Program-made: the position numbers and the translations under genes
Source of the DNA: a virus
Strand: one strand, 5' to 3'
IMG/VR virus record: IMGVR_UViG_3300042549_005708
Span: 1 to 36,361 of that record
DNA: 36,361 nt
In this document: one piece after another, positions 1 through 6,869 of the stretch
Layout: the number at the start of each line of letters is the position of its first letter
Numbering within the stretch: the stretch's first letter is position 1
The notes under the pieces: generated by a model
The model's database searches: none
The model's input: the letters and a program-made list of their open reading frames with translations, nothing else
Told to the model about the DNA's origin: nothing

Positions 1-52
1 TGTCCTGCGCTCTTCGCCACATCCGTCGGATGCAGCCTCGAAACCAGGCATC

Positions 53-156
53 TGGAGGCGCGGTCCGGAGTCGAACCGGACTAACCGGATTTGCAATCCC
101 TCGACAGCCTTACGAATCAACAGCTTGCGAGATAACCGCTTCGACCCAACCGCGCC
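53..156 (-). tRNA. tRNA-Cys-like gene (GCA) with an extra hairpin; possibly a pseudogene
   Basis: Read on the minus strand, the 5' end GGCGCGG (150-156) pairs perfectly with CCGCGCC, which is followed by TCCA at the 3' end (53-63). The T arm TCCGG-TTCGACT-CCGGA, a D-loop AGCGGTTA (133-140) and an anticodon loop TTGCAAA (90-96, anticodon GCA) all resemble bacterial tRNA-Cys. The gene is about 104 nt instead of about 75. The extra sequence lies between the D arm and the anticodon arm (about 100-131), is bounded by CTCG/CGAG, and has an inner AGC/GCT pairing. The lower anticodon stem pairs poorly (two mismatches). It could be an unusual tRNA with an expanded arm, an interrupted tRNA, or a decayed copy. 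Its 5' end faces the prophage, so it does not look like a standard tRNA 3'-end attachment site. Confidence 0.6.
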
Positions 157-236
157 AGCAGTGGAACAGGGCGTATTCTGCCACAGGTTCAGACGGCCAA
201 AACGAAAGCGCTGCGCAACCGCGCGCGGGGCGTGTA

Positions 237-252
237 CTGTATATTTGCACAG
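237..252 (+). promoter_or_regulatory. LexA (SOS) box
   Basis: The sequence CTGT-ATATTTGC-ACAG matches the CTGT-N8-ACAG form of the proteobacterial LexA operator and sits in the flanking context TA...CA. It contains a TATATT that could be the -10 element, and ends three bases before the ATG at 256. Bound LexA would therefore block both the promoter and the start of the following ORF. Confidence 0.7.
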
Positions 253-255
253 CAC

Positions 256-555
256 ATGACCCCCGAAAGCATCTCTTCGCCCGTCAAAGCCACGATCCGC
301 ACGCTTTACGCGCACGGCGGCCGGCGGGCATGTACGGGCACGCTTCACGAGTTCAGCGGCGAGATGACCGTGGTTCGGCTGGAGGGCAGGTTCGGCACCA
401 CGCCAGCGCTGCACCTCTCGTGCTTTCAGCCGCAGCGCCTGTTTGAGCCGCGCATCGTGGACATGGTTGCGGGCGAGCTGGAGATCCACGGCATGGAGCG
501 CACCGCCGATGGCAGCTGGGTGGCCCAGGCGTGGCGGCTTCGCCTGGGCGACTAA
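256..555 (+). CDS. Small SOS-box-controlled protein of unknown function
   Basis: This 99-aa protein belongs to no family I recognise. It begins MTPESISSPVKATIR and has alternating charged and hydrophobic segments suggestive of a small beta-rich soluble domain. There is no signal peptide and no membrane segment. I chose the ATG at 256; a GTG at 232 is in frame but would place the coding start inside the LexA box. With the box occupying the position of a normal Shine-Dalgarno, the message may be leaderless or have a very short leader. It is convergent with the methyltransferase at 602 and may be host DNA flanking the prophage or the last phage-carried cargo gene. Confidence 0.6.
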   Translation: MTPESISSPVKATIRTLYAHGGRRACTGTLHEFSGEMTVVRLEGRFGTTPALHLSCFQPQRLFEPRIVDMVAGELEIHGMERTADGSWVAQAWRLRLGD

Positions 556-601
556 CCGCTCCGTCGAATGCGGCAGGCCCGGCAGGCCCGCCGCAGTGCG
601 G

Positions 602-1390
602 TCAGAACAGCCCAGCGGGCTCTGCTATTCGGTCATAGCTGTAGATGATCAGCTCGGTGCGGTCGACCGCCTTTGCACCACCGCCGACCGTGTAGCTTAT
701 CGGCACCTCATCCATTTGCAGGCCCGCAAAGCACGCGCGCACATCAGGGTGGTCATTGATACTCAGCACGGCCTTGCCCTTGATGCCGCGCATCAGCTCG
801 GCCATGGCCGTGTATTGGTCCCAGGGGAAATCCACGCCATAGCCCTCGGTCTGCCAGTAAGGTGGGTCCAGGTAGAACAAGGTGTGGGGGCGGTCGTACC
901 GGCGCATGCACTCCTTCCAATCCAGGCGCTCGACGTAGGTGCTGGCCAGGCGCAAGTGCGCCGCGCTCAGTGTCTCTTCCAGCCGGAGCAAATTGATGGG
1001 CGGCGCGGTGGTGGCGGTGCCCCAAGTCTGCCCTTGCACCTTGCCACCAAATGCGTGGTGCTGCAGGTAGAAGAACCGTGCAGCACGCTGCACGTCGGTC
1101 ATGGTCTCAGGCGGAGTGTCCTGCAGCCACTTGAACACATCGCGGCTGCTAAGCGCCCACTTGAACTGCCGGACAAACTCTTCGAGGTGGTGCTTGACCA
1201 CCCGGTACAGATTGACCAGCTCGCCATTGACATCGTTGATGACTTCCACTTCGGCCGGGGGCCGGAGAAAGTACAAGGCTGCACCGCCTGCAAAAACCTC
1301 CACATAGCAGCTGTGCGCTGGAAAGCGCGGGATCAAGATATCTGCCAGGCGGCGTTTGCCGCCCAGCCACGGGATGATTGGGGTTGCCAT
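602..1390 (-). CDS. DNA adenine methyltransferase, D12 (Dam-like) class
   Basis: This 262-aa protein is an N6-adenine DNA methyltransferase that uses S-adenosylmethionine. The N-terminal PWLGGKRRL (residues 7-15) is the usual start of the D12 class. The AdoMet motif is VEVFAGGAALYF (30-41), and the catalytic DPPY is at residues 175-178. Length and motif order fit the Dam/M.MboI-type family, though the target site cannot be read from the sequence. No restriction endonuclease lies next to it, so it is probably an orphan phage methylase that protects phage DNA or alters regulation. It is the last minus-strand gene of the late region. A small hairpin (about 1421-1438) lies upstream on its strand. 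Confidence 0.9.
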   Translation of the reverse strand: MATPIIPWLGGKRRLADILIPRFPAHSCYVEVFAGGAALYFLRPPAEVEVINDVNGELVNLYRVVKHHLEEFVRQFKWALSSRDVFKWLQDTPPETMTDVQRAARFFYLQHHAFGGKVQGQTWGTATTAPPINLLRLEETLSAAHLRLASTYVERLDWKECMRRYDRPHTLFYLDPPYWQTEGYGVDFPWDQYTAMAELMRGIKGKAVLSINDHPDVRACFAGLQMDEVPISYTVGGGAKAVDRTELIIYSYDRIAEPAGLF

Positions 1391-1528
1391 AAGGGCTCCA
1401 GGTAGTCGATTACACTCGCCCCGCCTGTACAGGTGGGCAGGGCCTTGGCTTGACTTACTGGGTACTTCAGTGGGTCAGGTGGCCGTCCGAGTGTTCGTAG
1501 CACCCGGGCGGTCGCCTTGTTCTTTTTT

Positions 1529-1705
1529 TCAGTCGATGCGGGGTGGTGGCCCCTCATCGTTTTGCGGGAAAGCCTCGCGCAGCACACGCGCTTGCAGCTC
1601 TTGCTGGTATTCCCGCTGGTCTCGCCGTAGGCGCTCAGTCAACTGTTTGATGGCCTTGCGGCCGGGCGCCGGGCGTGACGCCTGGGCGTGTGCATGCGTG
1701 TGCAT
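1529..1705 (-). CDS. Small charged protein at the end of the lysis cassette
   Basis: This 58-aa protein begins MHTHAHAQ. A central charged helix carries many Arg, Gln and Glu residues (REYQQELQARVLREAF), and the C-terminus is proline-rich. It starts at an ATG that overlaps the stop of the endolysin-holin gene (TGATG), so translation is probably coupled. I recognise no family. Its position after endolysin and holin is where a spanin gene might be expected, but I see neither a lipobox nor an N-terminal membrane anchor, so a spanin role is not supported. One of the dispersed 18-bp palindromes (1689-1706) covers its start codon. Confidence 0.6.
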   Translation of the reverse strand: MHTHAHAQASRPAPGRKAIKQLTERLRRDQREYQQELQARVLREAFPQNDEGPPPRID

Positions 1706-1706
1706 C
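1689..1706. repeat. Dispersed palindrome, copy A
   Basis: TGTGCATGCGTGTGCATC matches the reference form TGTGCATACGTGTGCACA at 15 of 18 positions. It overlaps the start codon of the 58-aa gene and the stop codon of the endolysin-holin gene. Confidence 0.55.
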
Positions 1707-2256
1707 ACACACCAGGCAGTTTGCCGCCACCGCTGCTCAGCTCCGTCTTGCGTTGGCTGCTGAAGCTGGTGCCCAGCCAGTAGCCGCCCACGATGCTGAT
1801 CACCAGCAGCACCCCAGTCACGATCTGCACGCGCAGGTTGCCGTCGTACGTTTCTGGGTGTACGAAGAACACATCGATCAGCAGCATGAACGGCATGGCC
1901 AGCAGCACCAGGCTGAGCCAGAAGGCCGGGTTGAGCCAGAAGCCAGGTGCGCCCGGCTGCATGTACTGGGCATTGGCAGCGCGTGCGCCTTGGATACCGC
2001 CACCCACTTCGTCCAGCTTGTACCAAACGCTCTCGATAGCGGCGCGCACAGCTGCGGCCGCCGTTGGGTCGCCCTGCAGGGTCTCCAGCAGCTCTTGCTC
2101 GTTGCGGGCGCCGATGGCTTCCTTGGCAGCAGCCACGACCACTTCAGCGGCCTTGATGTTGCGCTCGGCCGTGTCCGAGCCAGAGCTGAAGATGCGGCCC
2201 AGCTTGGGCACCAGGTCAATGAGGGCCGGCAGTACGGCAGCGATGAAGGGGGCCAT
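1705..2256 (-). CDS. Holin alone, from an internal start inside the endolysin-holin gene
   Basis: An in-frame ATG at 2256 (residue 199 of the fusion, beginning MAPFIAAVLP) is preceded by AAAGGAG (2263-2269) with a 6-base gap, one of the best ribosome binding sites in the window. Initiation here gives a 183-aa protein containing only the holin part, with its own hydrophobic N-terminus. This is the normal size and start for the three-TM holin family. I infer that both a long and a short product are made, in the way dual-start holins and antiholins are. Alternatively, the upstream lysozyme gene has lost its stop codon. Confidence 0.65.
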   Translation of the reverse strand: MAPFIAAVLPALIDLVPKLGRIFSSGSDTAERNIKAAEVVVAAAKEAIGARNEQELLETLQGDPTAAAAVRAAIESVWYKLDEVGGGIQGARAANAQYMQPGAPGFWLNPAFWLSLVLLAMPFMLLIDVFFVHPETYDGNLRVQIVTGVLLVISIVGGYWLGTSFSSQRKTELSSGGGKLPGV

Positions 2257-2850
2257 GGGTTGCTCCTTTGCGTGTGAGGTGGATGCTGCGGCCGAAATGG
2301 CCTCTGGTTTCGTGGTGTTGACCTGGTCAACGCGCTCGACTTCGGCATAGCTGCCGCCATGGGCTTCGTACTCCTGCCTGGCGCGGGCCATGGTCACCAC
2401 CGGCTGGCCGTACGGGCTGCCGGGCAGGCTTGCCCACTCGCGGTTGCACTTGACCACGGCTTGCTCAAAGCGGCCCGCGATCACGTCGTCCAGAGCCCTG
2501 CGGCCCTTGATCAGCGCCGTAGCACCCAGGTCCTGATTGGTCGGGCTGAAGTCGGCGAAGCCGTACTGCGCCACCAGGCCGTCCCACGTCCTGGACAGGA
2601 ACTGGTACGCGCCCGCCGCAGTGCTGGTGATGGGTTTACCGCCCAGCTTGCGCGTGATTGCCCGGCGCGGATGGTCGGCGAAGTCGTCGGCCGTGCCAGG
2701 CTGGCCGTCCAGGCCAACCAAGTGGCCACCGCCAAACATCACGCGGTAGCCGTCGTCGCTGCTAGTGCCCTCGCCATGCCGCAGCATGCGCAGGAAGGCG
2801 CGCACGTTGGGGTTCTGCAGCGCGTGCAGCAGTTCTATGGGGTCCGACAT
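1705..2850 (-). CDS. Endolysin (lambda R-type) fused to a three-TM holin
   Basis: This 381-aa protein has two parts. Residues 1-165 resemble the lambda R transglycosylase: FLRMLRHGEGT carries the likely catalytic Glu27, followed by GYRVMFGG, DHPR, AAGAYQFL, DFSPTNQD and EWASLPG. After a linker, residues 199-381 resemble the GTA/phage three-TM holin family. They contain a hydrophobic N-terminal stretch, an amphipathic Ala/Glu-rich region, and two strong membrane segments at about 309-330 and 341-362. The gene has a good Shine-Dalgarno (AGAGAGGT) overlapping the stop of the upstream gene. An internal SD and ATG allow separate holin production. The fusion would tether the lysozyme to the membrane; which side it faces is unknown. 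The reading frame is open throughout, though one sequencing error could fuse two adjacent genes. Confidence 0.85.
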   Translation of the reverse strand: MSDPIELLHALQNPNVRAFLRMLRHGEGTSSDDGYRVMFGGGHLVGLDGQPGTADDFADHPRRAITRKLGGKPITSTAAGAYQFLSRTWDGLVAQYGFADFSPTNQDLGATALIKGRRALDDVIAGRFEQAVVKCNREWASLPGSPYGQPVVTMARARQEYEAHGGSYAEVERVDQVNTTKPEAISAAASTSHAKEQPMAPFIAAVLPALIDLVPKLGRIFSSGSDTAERNIKAAEVVVAAAKEAIGARNEQELLETLQGDPTAAAAVRAAIESVWYKLDEVGGGIQGARAANAQYMQPGAPGFWLNPAFWLSLVLLAMPFMLLIDVFFVHPETYDGNLRVQIVTGVLLVISIVGGYWLGTSFSSQRKTELSSGGGKLPGV

Positions 2851-2853
2851 GCG

Positions 2854-3135
2854 TTACCTCTCTTTGCAATGAAACTGGGCAGGTGGTCCGCTCGACCAGA
2901 AATGTGATGTGACCCACTGCACCTGCAGGATGGCCAGGGCCAGCAGTACGCCGAACCACTCCAGGGGCCAGCCCAGCAGCGGCCAGGGCACGCCGATGGC
3001 CGCCACCGTGCCCAGCAGCCAGAACGATGCACGCACGCCGGCGTGGGTTCCGCTGTTGGTCTTGCTCATGCGGCAGAACACGCTGATGAACAGCAGTGCG
3101 CAGACCAGCTCATGCGCGATCAGCAGATAGCTCAT
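2854..3135 (-). CDS. Small three-TM membrane protein, holin-like
   Basis: This 93-aa protein begins MSYLLIAHELVCALLFISVF. Three hydrophobic segments fall at about residues 2-22, 36-56 and 60-80, with short polar loops. Size and topology match class I phage holins or phage membrane proteins found beside them. Its ATG overlaps the previous stop (ATGA), and a GGAGG motif lies upstream. Its own stop codon lies inside the Shine-Dalgarno region of the endolysin-holin gene, so the two are tightly coupled. It may be the real timing holin or an antiholin partner of the fused holin. Confidence 0.7.
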   Translation of the reverse strand: MSYLLIAHELVCALLFISVFCRMSKTNSGTHAGVRASFWLLGTVAAIGVPWPLLGWPLEWFGVLLALAILQVQWVTSHFWSSGPPAQFHCKER

Positions 3136-3509
3136 GGCTTGGCACCTCCCCCAACGCGGTTCAGGATCGCTTGCAGCGCGGCGCCCACGGCCTCGAAAAC
3201 GGGCCGCCACCCATTGCCGAGCGCGCCGATGGCAAACGCCACCGGGGCAAGCGCCTCGTTCGCCGGGATCTGCCAGCGGCTTTGCAGCACTGCCGACAGG
3301 GCCGATGTGAGCGCCACCGCAGTCAATGTGCACCGCAGCAGCAGCCAGGCCCCGGCCGTGCGCGTCATGGTGTCTGCCGCGCTCAGTGGCCATAGCGCAC
3401 CGGCCAGAGCCGCGAACACAATCAGCGCATACGGGCCTGCCATGGGGCCCAGTAGCGCGATGGACACCGCCGCCAGGCTGATGCCTGATGTAGACGTGGG
3501 CTCAGGCAT
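3132..3509 (-). CDS. Multi-TM phage membrane protein, holin-like
   Basis: This 125-aa protein begins MPEPTSTSG. It has hydrophobic segments at about residues 10-25, 27-45 and 53-75 and a C-terminal Ala/Gly-rich region with some amphipathic character. I chose the ATG at 3509; the coding start overlaps the end of the upstream peptidase gene by 8 bases. It precedes the 93-aa membrane protein in the lysis cassette with an ATGA overlap. It is probably a second holin or antiholin-type protein; no specific family is recognised. Confidence 0.65.
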   Translation of the reverse strand: MPEPTSTSGISLAAVSIALLGPMAGPYALIVFAALAGALWPLSAADTMTRTAGAWLLLRCTLTAVALTSALSAVLQSRWQIPANEALAPVAFAIGALGNGWRPVFEAVGAALQAILNRVGGGAKP

Positions 3510-3981
3510 CAAAACGATCCTCCGGGGGCAAAAAAAAGCCGGCAGGTGCCGGCGACTGGTATCCGCTGCGCAGCACCGCTGCCAGCCCGTTCGGCCCGAA
3601 TCGCCACGGCTCTTTCAGCTTGAGCGCTGCCGCCATGGCCTCGCTGCAAAACCAGCCGCGCTCGCTGTCGGACAACCAGGGCAGCACAAATCGCACATTG
3701 CCCATGAGGTCGTACGGCGCGCCCTGGTTGAACTCGAACCAGCTGCGCGCGTAGTCTTCGGCCTGCGCGTTGCCGGGCAAGTCGACCATGTCCCAGTGGT
3801 CCGAACCGTAGTCGATCCGCTTGAGCCGCACACCGCCATCGATGTAGCTGGCGCTGCCGCTCATGCCGTCGGCAAACACCAGCTCGCAATGGCTGTACGG
3901 CCCGCGGTCGATCAGCCGCACCAGGCGGCTGTAGATGCCCTGCACACCCGGGCGGGTGGCTTTGTAGAAGGCGGCGCGCAT
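3502..3981 (-). CDS. Permuted papain-like cysteine peptidase/amidase
   Basis: This 159-aa protein resembles the YiiX/DUF830-type permuted NlpC/P60 fold. The order is His first (YSHCELVF, His31), then a GAPYD motif (88-91), then the nucleophile Cys112 in GWFCSEAMAAAL. Proteins of this kind are common in phage tail and lysis regions and may cleave peptide crosslinks during infection, or act on lipid-linked substrates; the substrate here is unknown. It lies between the tail-fibre genes and the lysis cassette, 3 bases from the gene at 3985. A terminator-like hairpin with eight T's on the minus strand lies inside its 3' coding end. Confidence 0.7.
   Translation of the reverse strand: MRAAFYKATRPGVQGIYSRLVRLIDRGPYSHCELVFADGMSGSASYIDGGVRLKRIDYGSDHWDMVDLPGNAQAEDYARSWFEFNQGAPYDLMGNVRFVLPWLSDSERGWFCSEAMAAALKLKEPWRFGPNGLAAVLRSGYQSPAPAGFFLPPEDRFDA
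3530..3553 (-). terminator. Terminator-like hairpin inside the peptidase gene
   Basis: On the minus strand GCCGGC-ACCT-GCCGGC is followed by eight T's (3530-3537). The structure lies within the last codons of the peptidase gene and before the three lysis genes. It would reduce lysis-gene transcription unless polymerase is antiterminated. Confidence 0.6.
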
Positions 3982-3984
3982 GGC

Positions 3985-4410
3985 TCAGCCGCCCCGGAAG
4001 CGTTCGATCTCTTGCACAGGCGCATCCAGGATCTGAAGCGCACGGCCAGCGGCGATCAGGCCAGCGGCCTCCAGCGCCTGCACGCCCGCCCGAAGGTCTG
4101 CGCGGTCCAGATCGATGAAGGTCGCCCCCTCTTGGTCTTTGAGGTCCGCGCGCAGCGCTGCGGACTGCTGGCGCTGCGCCAGGCTCGCCGCAGGGTTGTC
4201 GAGCGCCGCCATTTCGAGCGTTACCTTTTCGGCCCGTGTGAACCGGTTGCGGAAGGCCAGCTTTGTGATGTGGCGAACGACCACTGCAGTGGGTGCTGAT
4301 GGCTCCGGAGCCACACGGTATGCGTCAGGCGCAAAGTTCTCGGCCATGAATTCCGGGCTCGCAATGATGGTGTTGACCACCATGCCGCTCTCAATGATTT
4401 CGTATTTCAT
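3985..4410 (-). CDS. Putative tail-fibre-associated protein or chaperone
   Basis: This 141-aa soluble protein begins MKYEIIESGMVVNTIIASPEFM. It is followed by Ala-rich helices and LAFRNRFTRAEKVTLEMAALDNP, a segment typical of small proteins encoded after phage tail fibre genes. I cannot assign a named family. A strong AAGGGGGAG Shine-Dalgarno precedes the ATG. It sits directly after the glycine-rich tail protein, which suggests a role in fibre assembly or stability; that is inferred from position only. Confidence 0.65.
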   Translation of the reverse strand: MKYEIIESGMVVNTIIASPEFMAENFAPDAYRVAPEPSAPTAVVVRHITKLAFRNRFTRAEKVTLEMAALDNPAASLAQRQQSAALRADLKDQEGATFIDLDRADLRAGVQALEAAGLIAAGRALQILDAPVQEIERFRGG

Positions 4411-4419
4411 TTCTCCCCC

Positions 4420-5235
4420 TTATGCCTGCCATTCGATAAAGACGCCGCCAGCGCCGCCGCTGTTTCCCAGCCCACCGCTACCCCCGTTGATCCACCCACC
4501 ACCGCCACCGCCTCCGAACAAGCCGCCTGGGCCAGCCTGCCCCGAGTTCTGCCCCCCTCCACCGCCGGCAAAGAGCCCTCCGGCAGCGTTGCAGCCACCT
4601 CCGCCGCCGGCCTCCCCGGCAATAAAGGTCACGCCGCCGCGACCGAGTGGCTGCAAAAGCCGTCCAGCGCCAAAAGGAATGCCGAAGGTAGGAGCAACGG
4701 AGGGGAGGCCAAGCCCATCACTCGAACTAAGCGCGCCGCCACCGTTGGTTCCGATGGATGGGCCGCCAACACCCGCTCCGCCCGTTTGGTTGGGTGTGGC
4801 GCTTGAATACCCAACGCCGTACACCCCAACGGCTCCACCGCCGCTCCCTGCGCTGTTGCCAGATGCCCCACCAGCCGTATTGCGAACGTTGCCGCCACTT
4901 GCGGCTCCGCCCGCTGTTGATGTACCGCCGCCAGCGGTCAAACTGAGTCCGGTCGCTGTCGCCGTCGTCTGCCCCCCAGCCGCACCATTTGATGCGCCCC
5001 CAGCACCTACAGTGAAGGTCACCACCGTGCCAGCCGTGAGCCGCACCTTGGACTGGGCAAGTCCACCGGCGCCCCCACCGCGTCCGTTGTTCAAACCAGC
5101 CGCGCCGCCGCCAATGGCAGTGATCAGATAGTCGCCAGTTACAGGCGCCGTAAAGCTGCCGGATGCCGAAAAGACTCGCTGCTCCGGGATGCCGCCCCCG
5201 GTGCGCGTGCCAAAGAGTTCGCTTGCTGCTGTCAT
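4420..5235 (-). CDS. Glycine-rich tail tip/adhesin protein
   Basis: This 271-aa protein is dominated by glycine. After a short N-terminal segment with RVFSASGSFTAPVTGDYLI, it carries many GGG blocks separated by short loops and ends in GGAGGVFIEWQA. The opening beta segment and later Gly runs match the glycine-rich domain of phage tail adhesins. Some of these, such as the gp38 adhesin of T4-like phage S16, form polyglycine-II bundles with exposed receptor-binding loops. I infer a receptor-contacting role. The start codon directly follows the stop of the upstream fibre gene (TAAATG). Confidence 0.7.
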   Translation of the reverse strand: MTAASELFGTRTGGGIPEQRVFSASGSFTAPVTGDYLITAIGGGAAGLNNGRGGGAGGLAQSKVRLTAGTVVTFTVGAGGASNGAAGGQTTATATGLSLTAGGGTSTAGGAASGGNVRNTAGGASGNSAGSGGGAVGVYGVGYSSATPNQTGGAGVGGPSIGTNGGGALSSSDGLGLPSVAPTFGIPFGAGRLLQPLGRGGVTFIAGEAGGGGGCNAAGGLFAGGGGGQNSGQAGPGGLFGGGGGGGWINGGSGGLGNSGGAGGVFIEWQA

Positions 5236-5913
5236 TTAGATAAGCCCTCGTGTCGTGTCTTCGTAGTACAAATCCAGGCCAAAACGCTCGACATCGATCT
5301 CCAGCGTCCCGGCTGCCCAGCCGCGCAAAGGTGTGGTGCCAAAGTTCCACACCCCGCCTGTGGCGCCGCTCATCCAGCGCGCTCCGTGAAAGTCCCCTTT
5401 CAAGAAGCTGGCGGGTGCAACAAGCGTCACGTTGTTGGCGGCCACGATGTAGCGCACGCCCACCACCGCGTTGACCGTTGCACCAGCCGTGCTGAGCAGC
5501 TGGCTGGGCACAGTGCCGACATCCAGCGCCGCCCAGCTGGCCGAAACGCCCGGCACTGCCGTGGTGACGTTGGCCAGGTTCGCCAGCAGTACCCAGAAGC
5601 GGCCCGAGTGGCGCACGCAGGCGGGCATGGCAAGGGCGCCAGTCAGATCGCTCCAATTGCCCTTAAAGTTGGCCGCACTGGCGGCCACCGATGCGGCCTG
5701 GGATGCGGCCACCGATGCGCCAGCGGCTGCGGTGGCGTCTTCGTTGGCGCTGAGGGCGTTGGTGTACGCCGCGTCGGCAATGGCTTTGATGCCAGCGACC
5801 ACGCCAGGCATGGACGTGCCCACCGTATAAGCCTCGGGGTTGAAGGTTGGGCTGCCCAGTTGCGGGTACGGTGGTACCACTGGCGCCGCGGGAACGGCAA
5901 CAGGTGAGGTCAT
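5236..5913 (-). CDS. Tail fibre-like protein
   Basis: This 225-aa protein has a proline-rich N-terminus. An Ala/Ser-rich segment (about 55-82, AAGASVAASQAASVAASAAN) looks like a trimeric fibre shaft. A region NFKGNWSDLTGALAMPACVRHSGRFWVLL follows, which resembles the carbohydrate-binding-like module of phage fibres. It overlaps the upstream gene by four bases (ATGA). With the glycine-rich protein behind it, it probably forms the side or central fibre; host specificity cannot be predicted. Confidence 0.7.
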   Translation of the reverse strand: MTSPVAVPAAPVVPPYPQLGSPTFNPEAYTVGTSMPGVVAGIKAIADAAYTNALSANEDATAAAGASVAASQAASVAASAANFKGNWSDLTGALAMPACVRHSGRFWVLLANLANVTTAVPGVSASWAALDVGTVPSQLLSTAGATVNAVVGVRYIVAANNVTLVAPASFLKGDFHGARWMSGATGGVWNFGTTPLRGWAAGTLEIDVERFGLDLYYEDTTRGLI

Positions 5914-6869
5914 ATGTTTCCTTTGATGTTGAGATCGACTTGCGCGGTGATCCAGTCCGTGGATCGGACTGAGCCGGTGATCTTTCCGACCGTGGCAAGG
6001 TGGCTGTACTTCGCTAAATTGCTGACCTCGATGGCCACCGCCTTGCCCAGCACCTGGTCGAGCAGCGCCTTTGCCAGTGGGGCCTGGTCGGCATCAATCA
6101 CGCAGCTCAGGTTGATGTTGGTGGCCTTGCGGCCCTCCACCTCGATGTAGGTGCCGTCCTTGCGGGCAGACTCTTCCTGGTAGCTGTAGTCCTGCGTGGT
6201 GGCCTCCATGCCGTACTGGGCGCCGCTGATCTTCTGGCGCGGTGCCAGCAGCTGCCGCCAGTTACCCACGCTCATGAAGCCGATGGCGGCCTCCACGCTG
6301 CCCGTGTTGCGCGACACCGTCACGGTGATCTCGGTGGACGGGTGCAGCGGGATGTTTTTGAGCGTGTAGTACGTGCCCCGCTGCAGGTCGCCGAACAGGT
6401 ATTCATACTCGCCGAAGGCCTGCTGCCACAGCTCCATCGCCACCGGGGGGATCAGGTTGGCACCACCAGCGCCCGCCTTCACGGTGATGCTGAGCGCATC
6501 GCCCTCAATGCCGTAGATGGCCAGGCCGGTGGCAAAGGGCACGTTGAGCACGTAGGTGATGGAGCCAGTTCGCCGCGCCTTCGTGAACAGGTACTTGTCA
6601 AACGGCGCCATCCGGTTGGTGGGTGCACCTTCGTCTTTCAGCCAGAAGGCTGCAGCAGCCGTGGTGCCCGGCGTGTAGGTGTTGGCCGGCGCGCCTGTGA
6701 TGGCCTGCACGCATTCGTACGTGTAGCCATCCCAGACGCGCCGCTGACCCACCGCAAAGGTGCCGCCAGTGGCCCACAGCACCTCTCCCACAGCCGCGTC
6801 CACCTCCGGTATGGTGGTGCCCGCGCCGATCATGCTGGCAGTGATCGTCTTGGGTAGCAGGATGTTCAT
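5910..6869 (-). CDS. Tail protein downstream of the tape measure (distal-tail candidate)
   Basis: This 319-aa protein begins MNILLPKTITASMIGAG. It has a short WDGYTYECVQAITG segment near residue 50 that resembles a chitin/carbohydrate-binding-type module. The C-terminal part (about 235-319) reads like a beta-rich phage tail domain. It overlaps the tape measure stop codon (ATGA), the position normally held by distal tail proteins. The exact family is not recognised, and a minor-tail or baseplate role is inferred from order. Confidence 0.6.
   Translation of the reverse strand: MNILLPKTITASMIGAGTTIPEVDAAVGEVLWATGGTFAVGQRRVWDGYTYECVQAITGAPANTYTPGTTAAAAFWLKDEGAPTNRMAPFDKYLFTKARRTGSITYVLNVPFATGLAIYGIEGDALSITVKAGAGGANLIPPVAMELWQQAFGEYEYLFGDLQRGTYYTLKNIPLHPSTEITVTVSRNTGSVEAAIGFMSVGNWRQLLAPRQKISGAQYGMEATTQDYSYQEESARKDGTYIEVEGRKATNINLSCVIDADQAPLAKALLDQVLGKAVAIEVSNLAKYSHLATVGKITGSVRSTDWITAQVDLNIKGNI

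Noticed and set aside
53-156. tRNA as the prophage attachment site
   Set aside because: Its 5' end, not its 3' end, faces the prophage, and no integrase or repeated att core is visible in the window.
1079-1096. Palindrome CGTGCAGCACGCTGCACG inside the methyltransferase gene
   Set aside because: The arms are similar in style but the centre differs from the six-copy palindrome, so it was not counted as a member.
443-1405. Long open frame on the plus strand opposite the methyltransferase
   Set aside because: It is the reverse-strand shadow of a well-supported gene in GC-rich DNA and has no recognisable domain or ribosome binding site.
1500-1540. A plus-strand terminator with a T-run near 1526
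   Set aside because: The stem before the T-run is only about four base pairs, and no plus-strand gene ends there.
3043-4299. Long plus-strand open frame opposite the lysis and peptidase genes
   Set aside because: Shadow of several overlapping minus-strand genes that have clear motifs and coupled starts.
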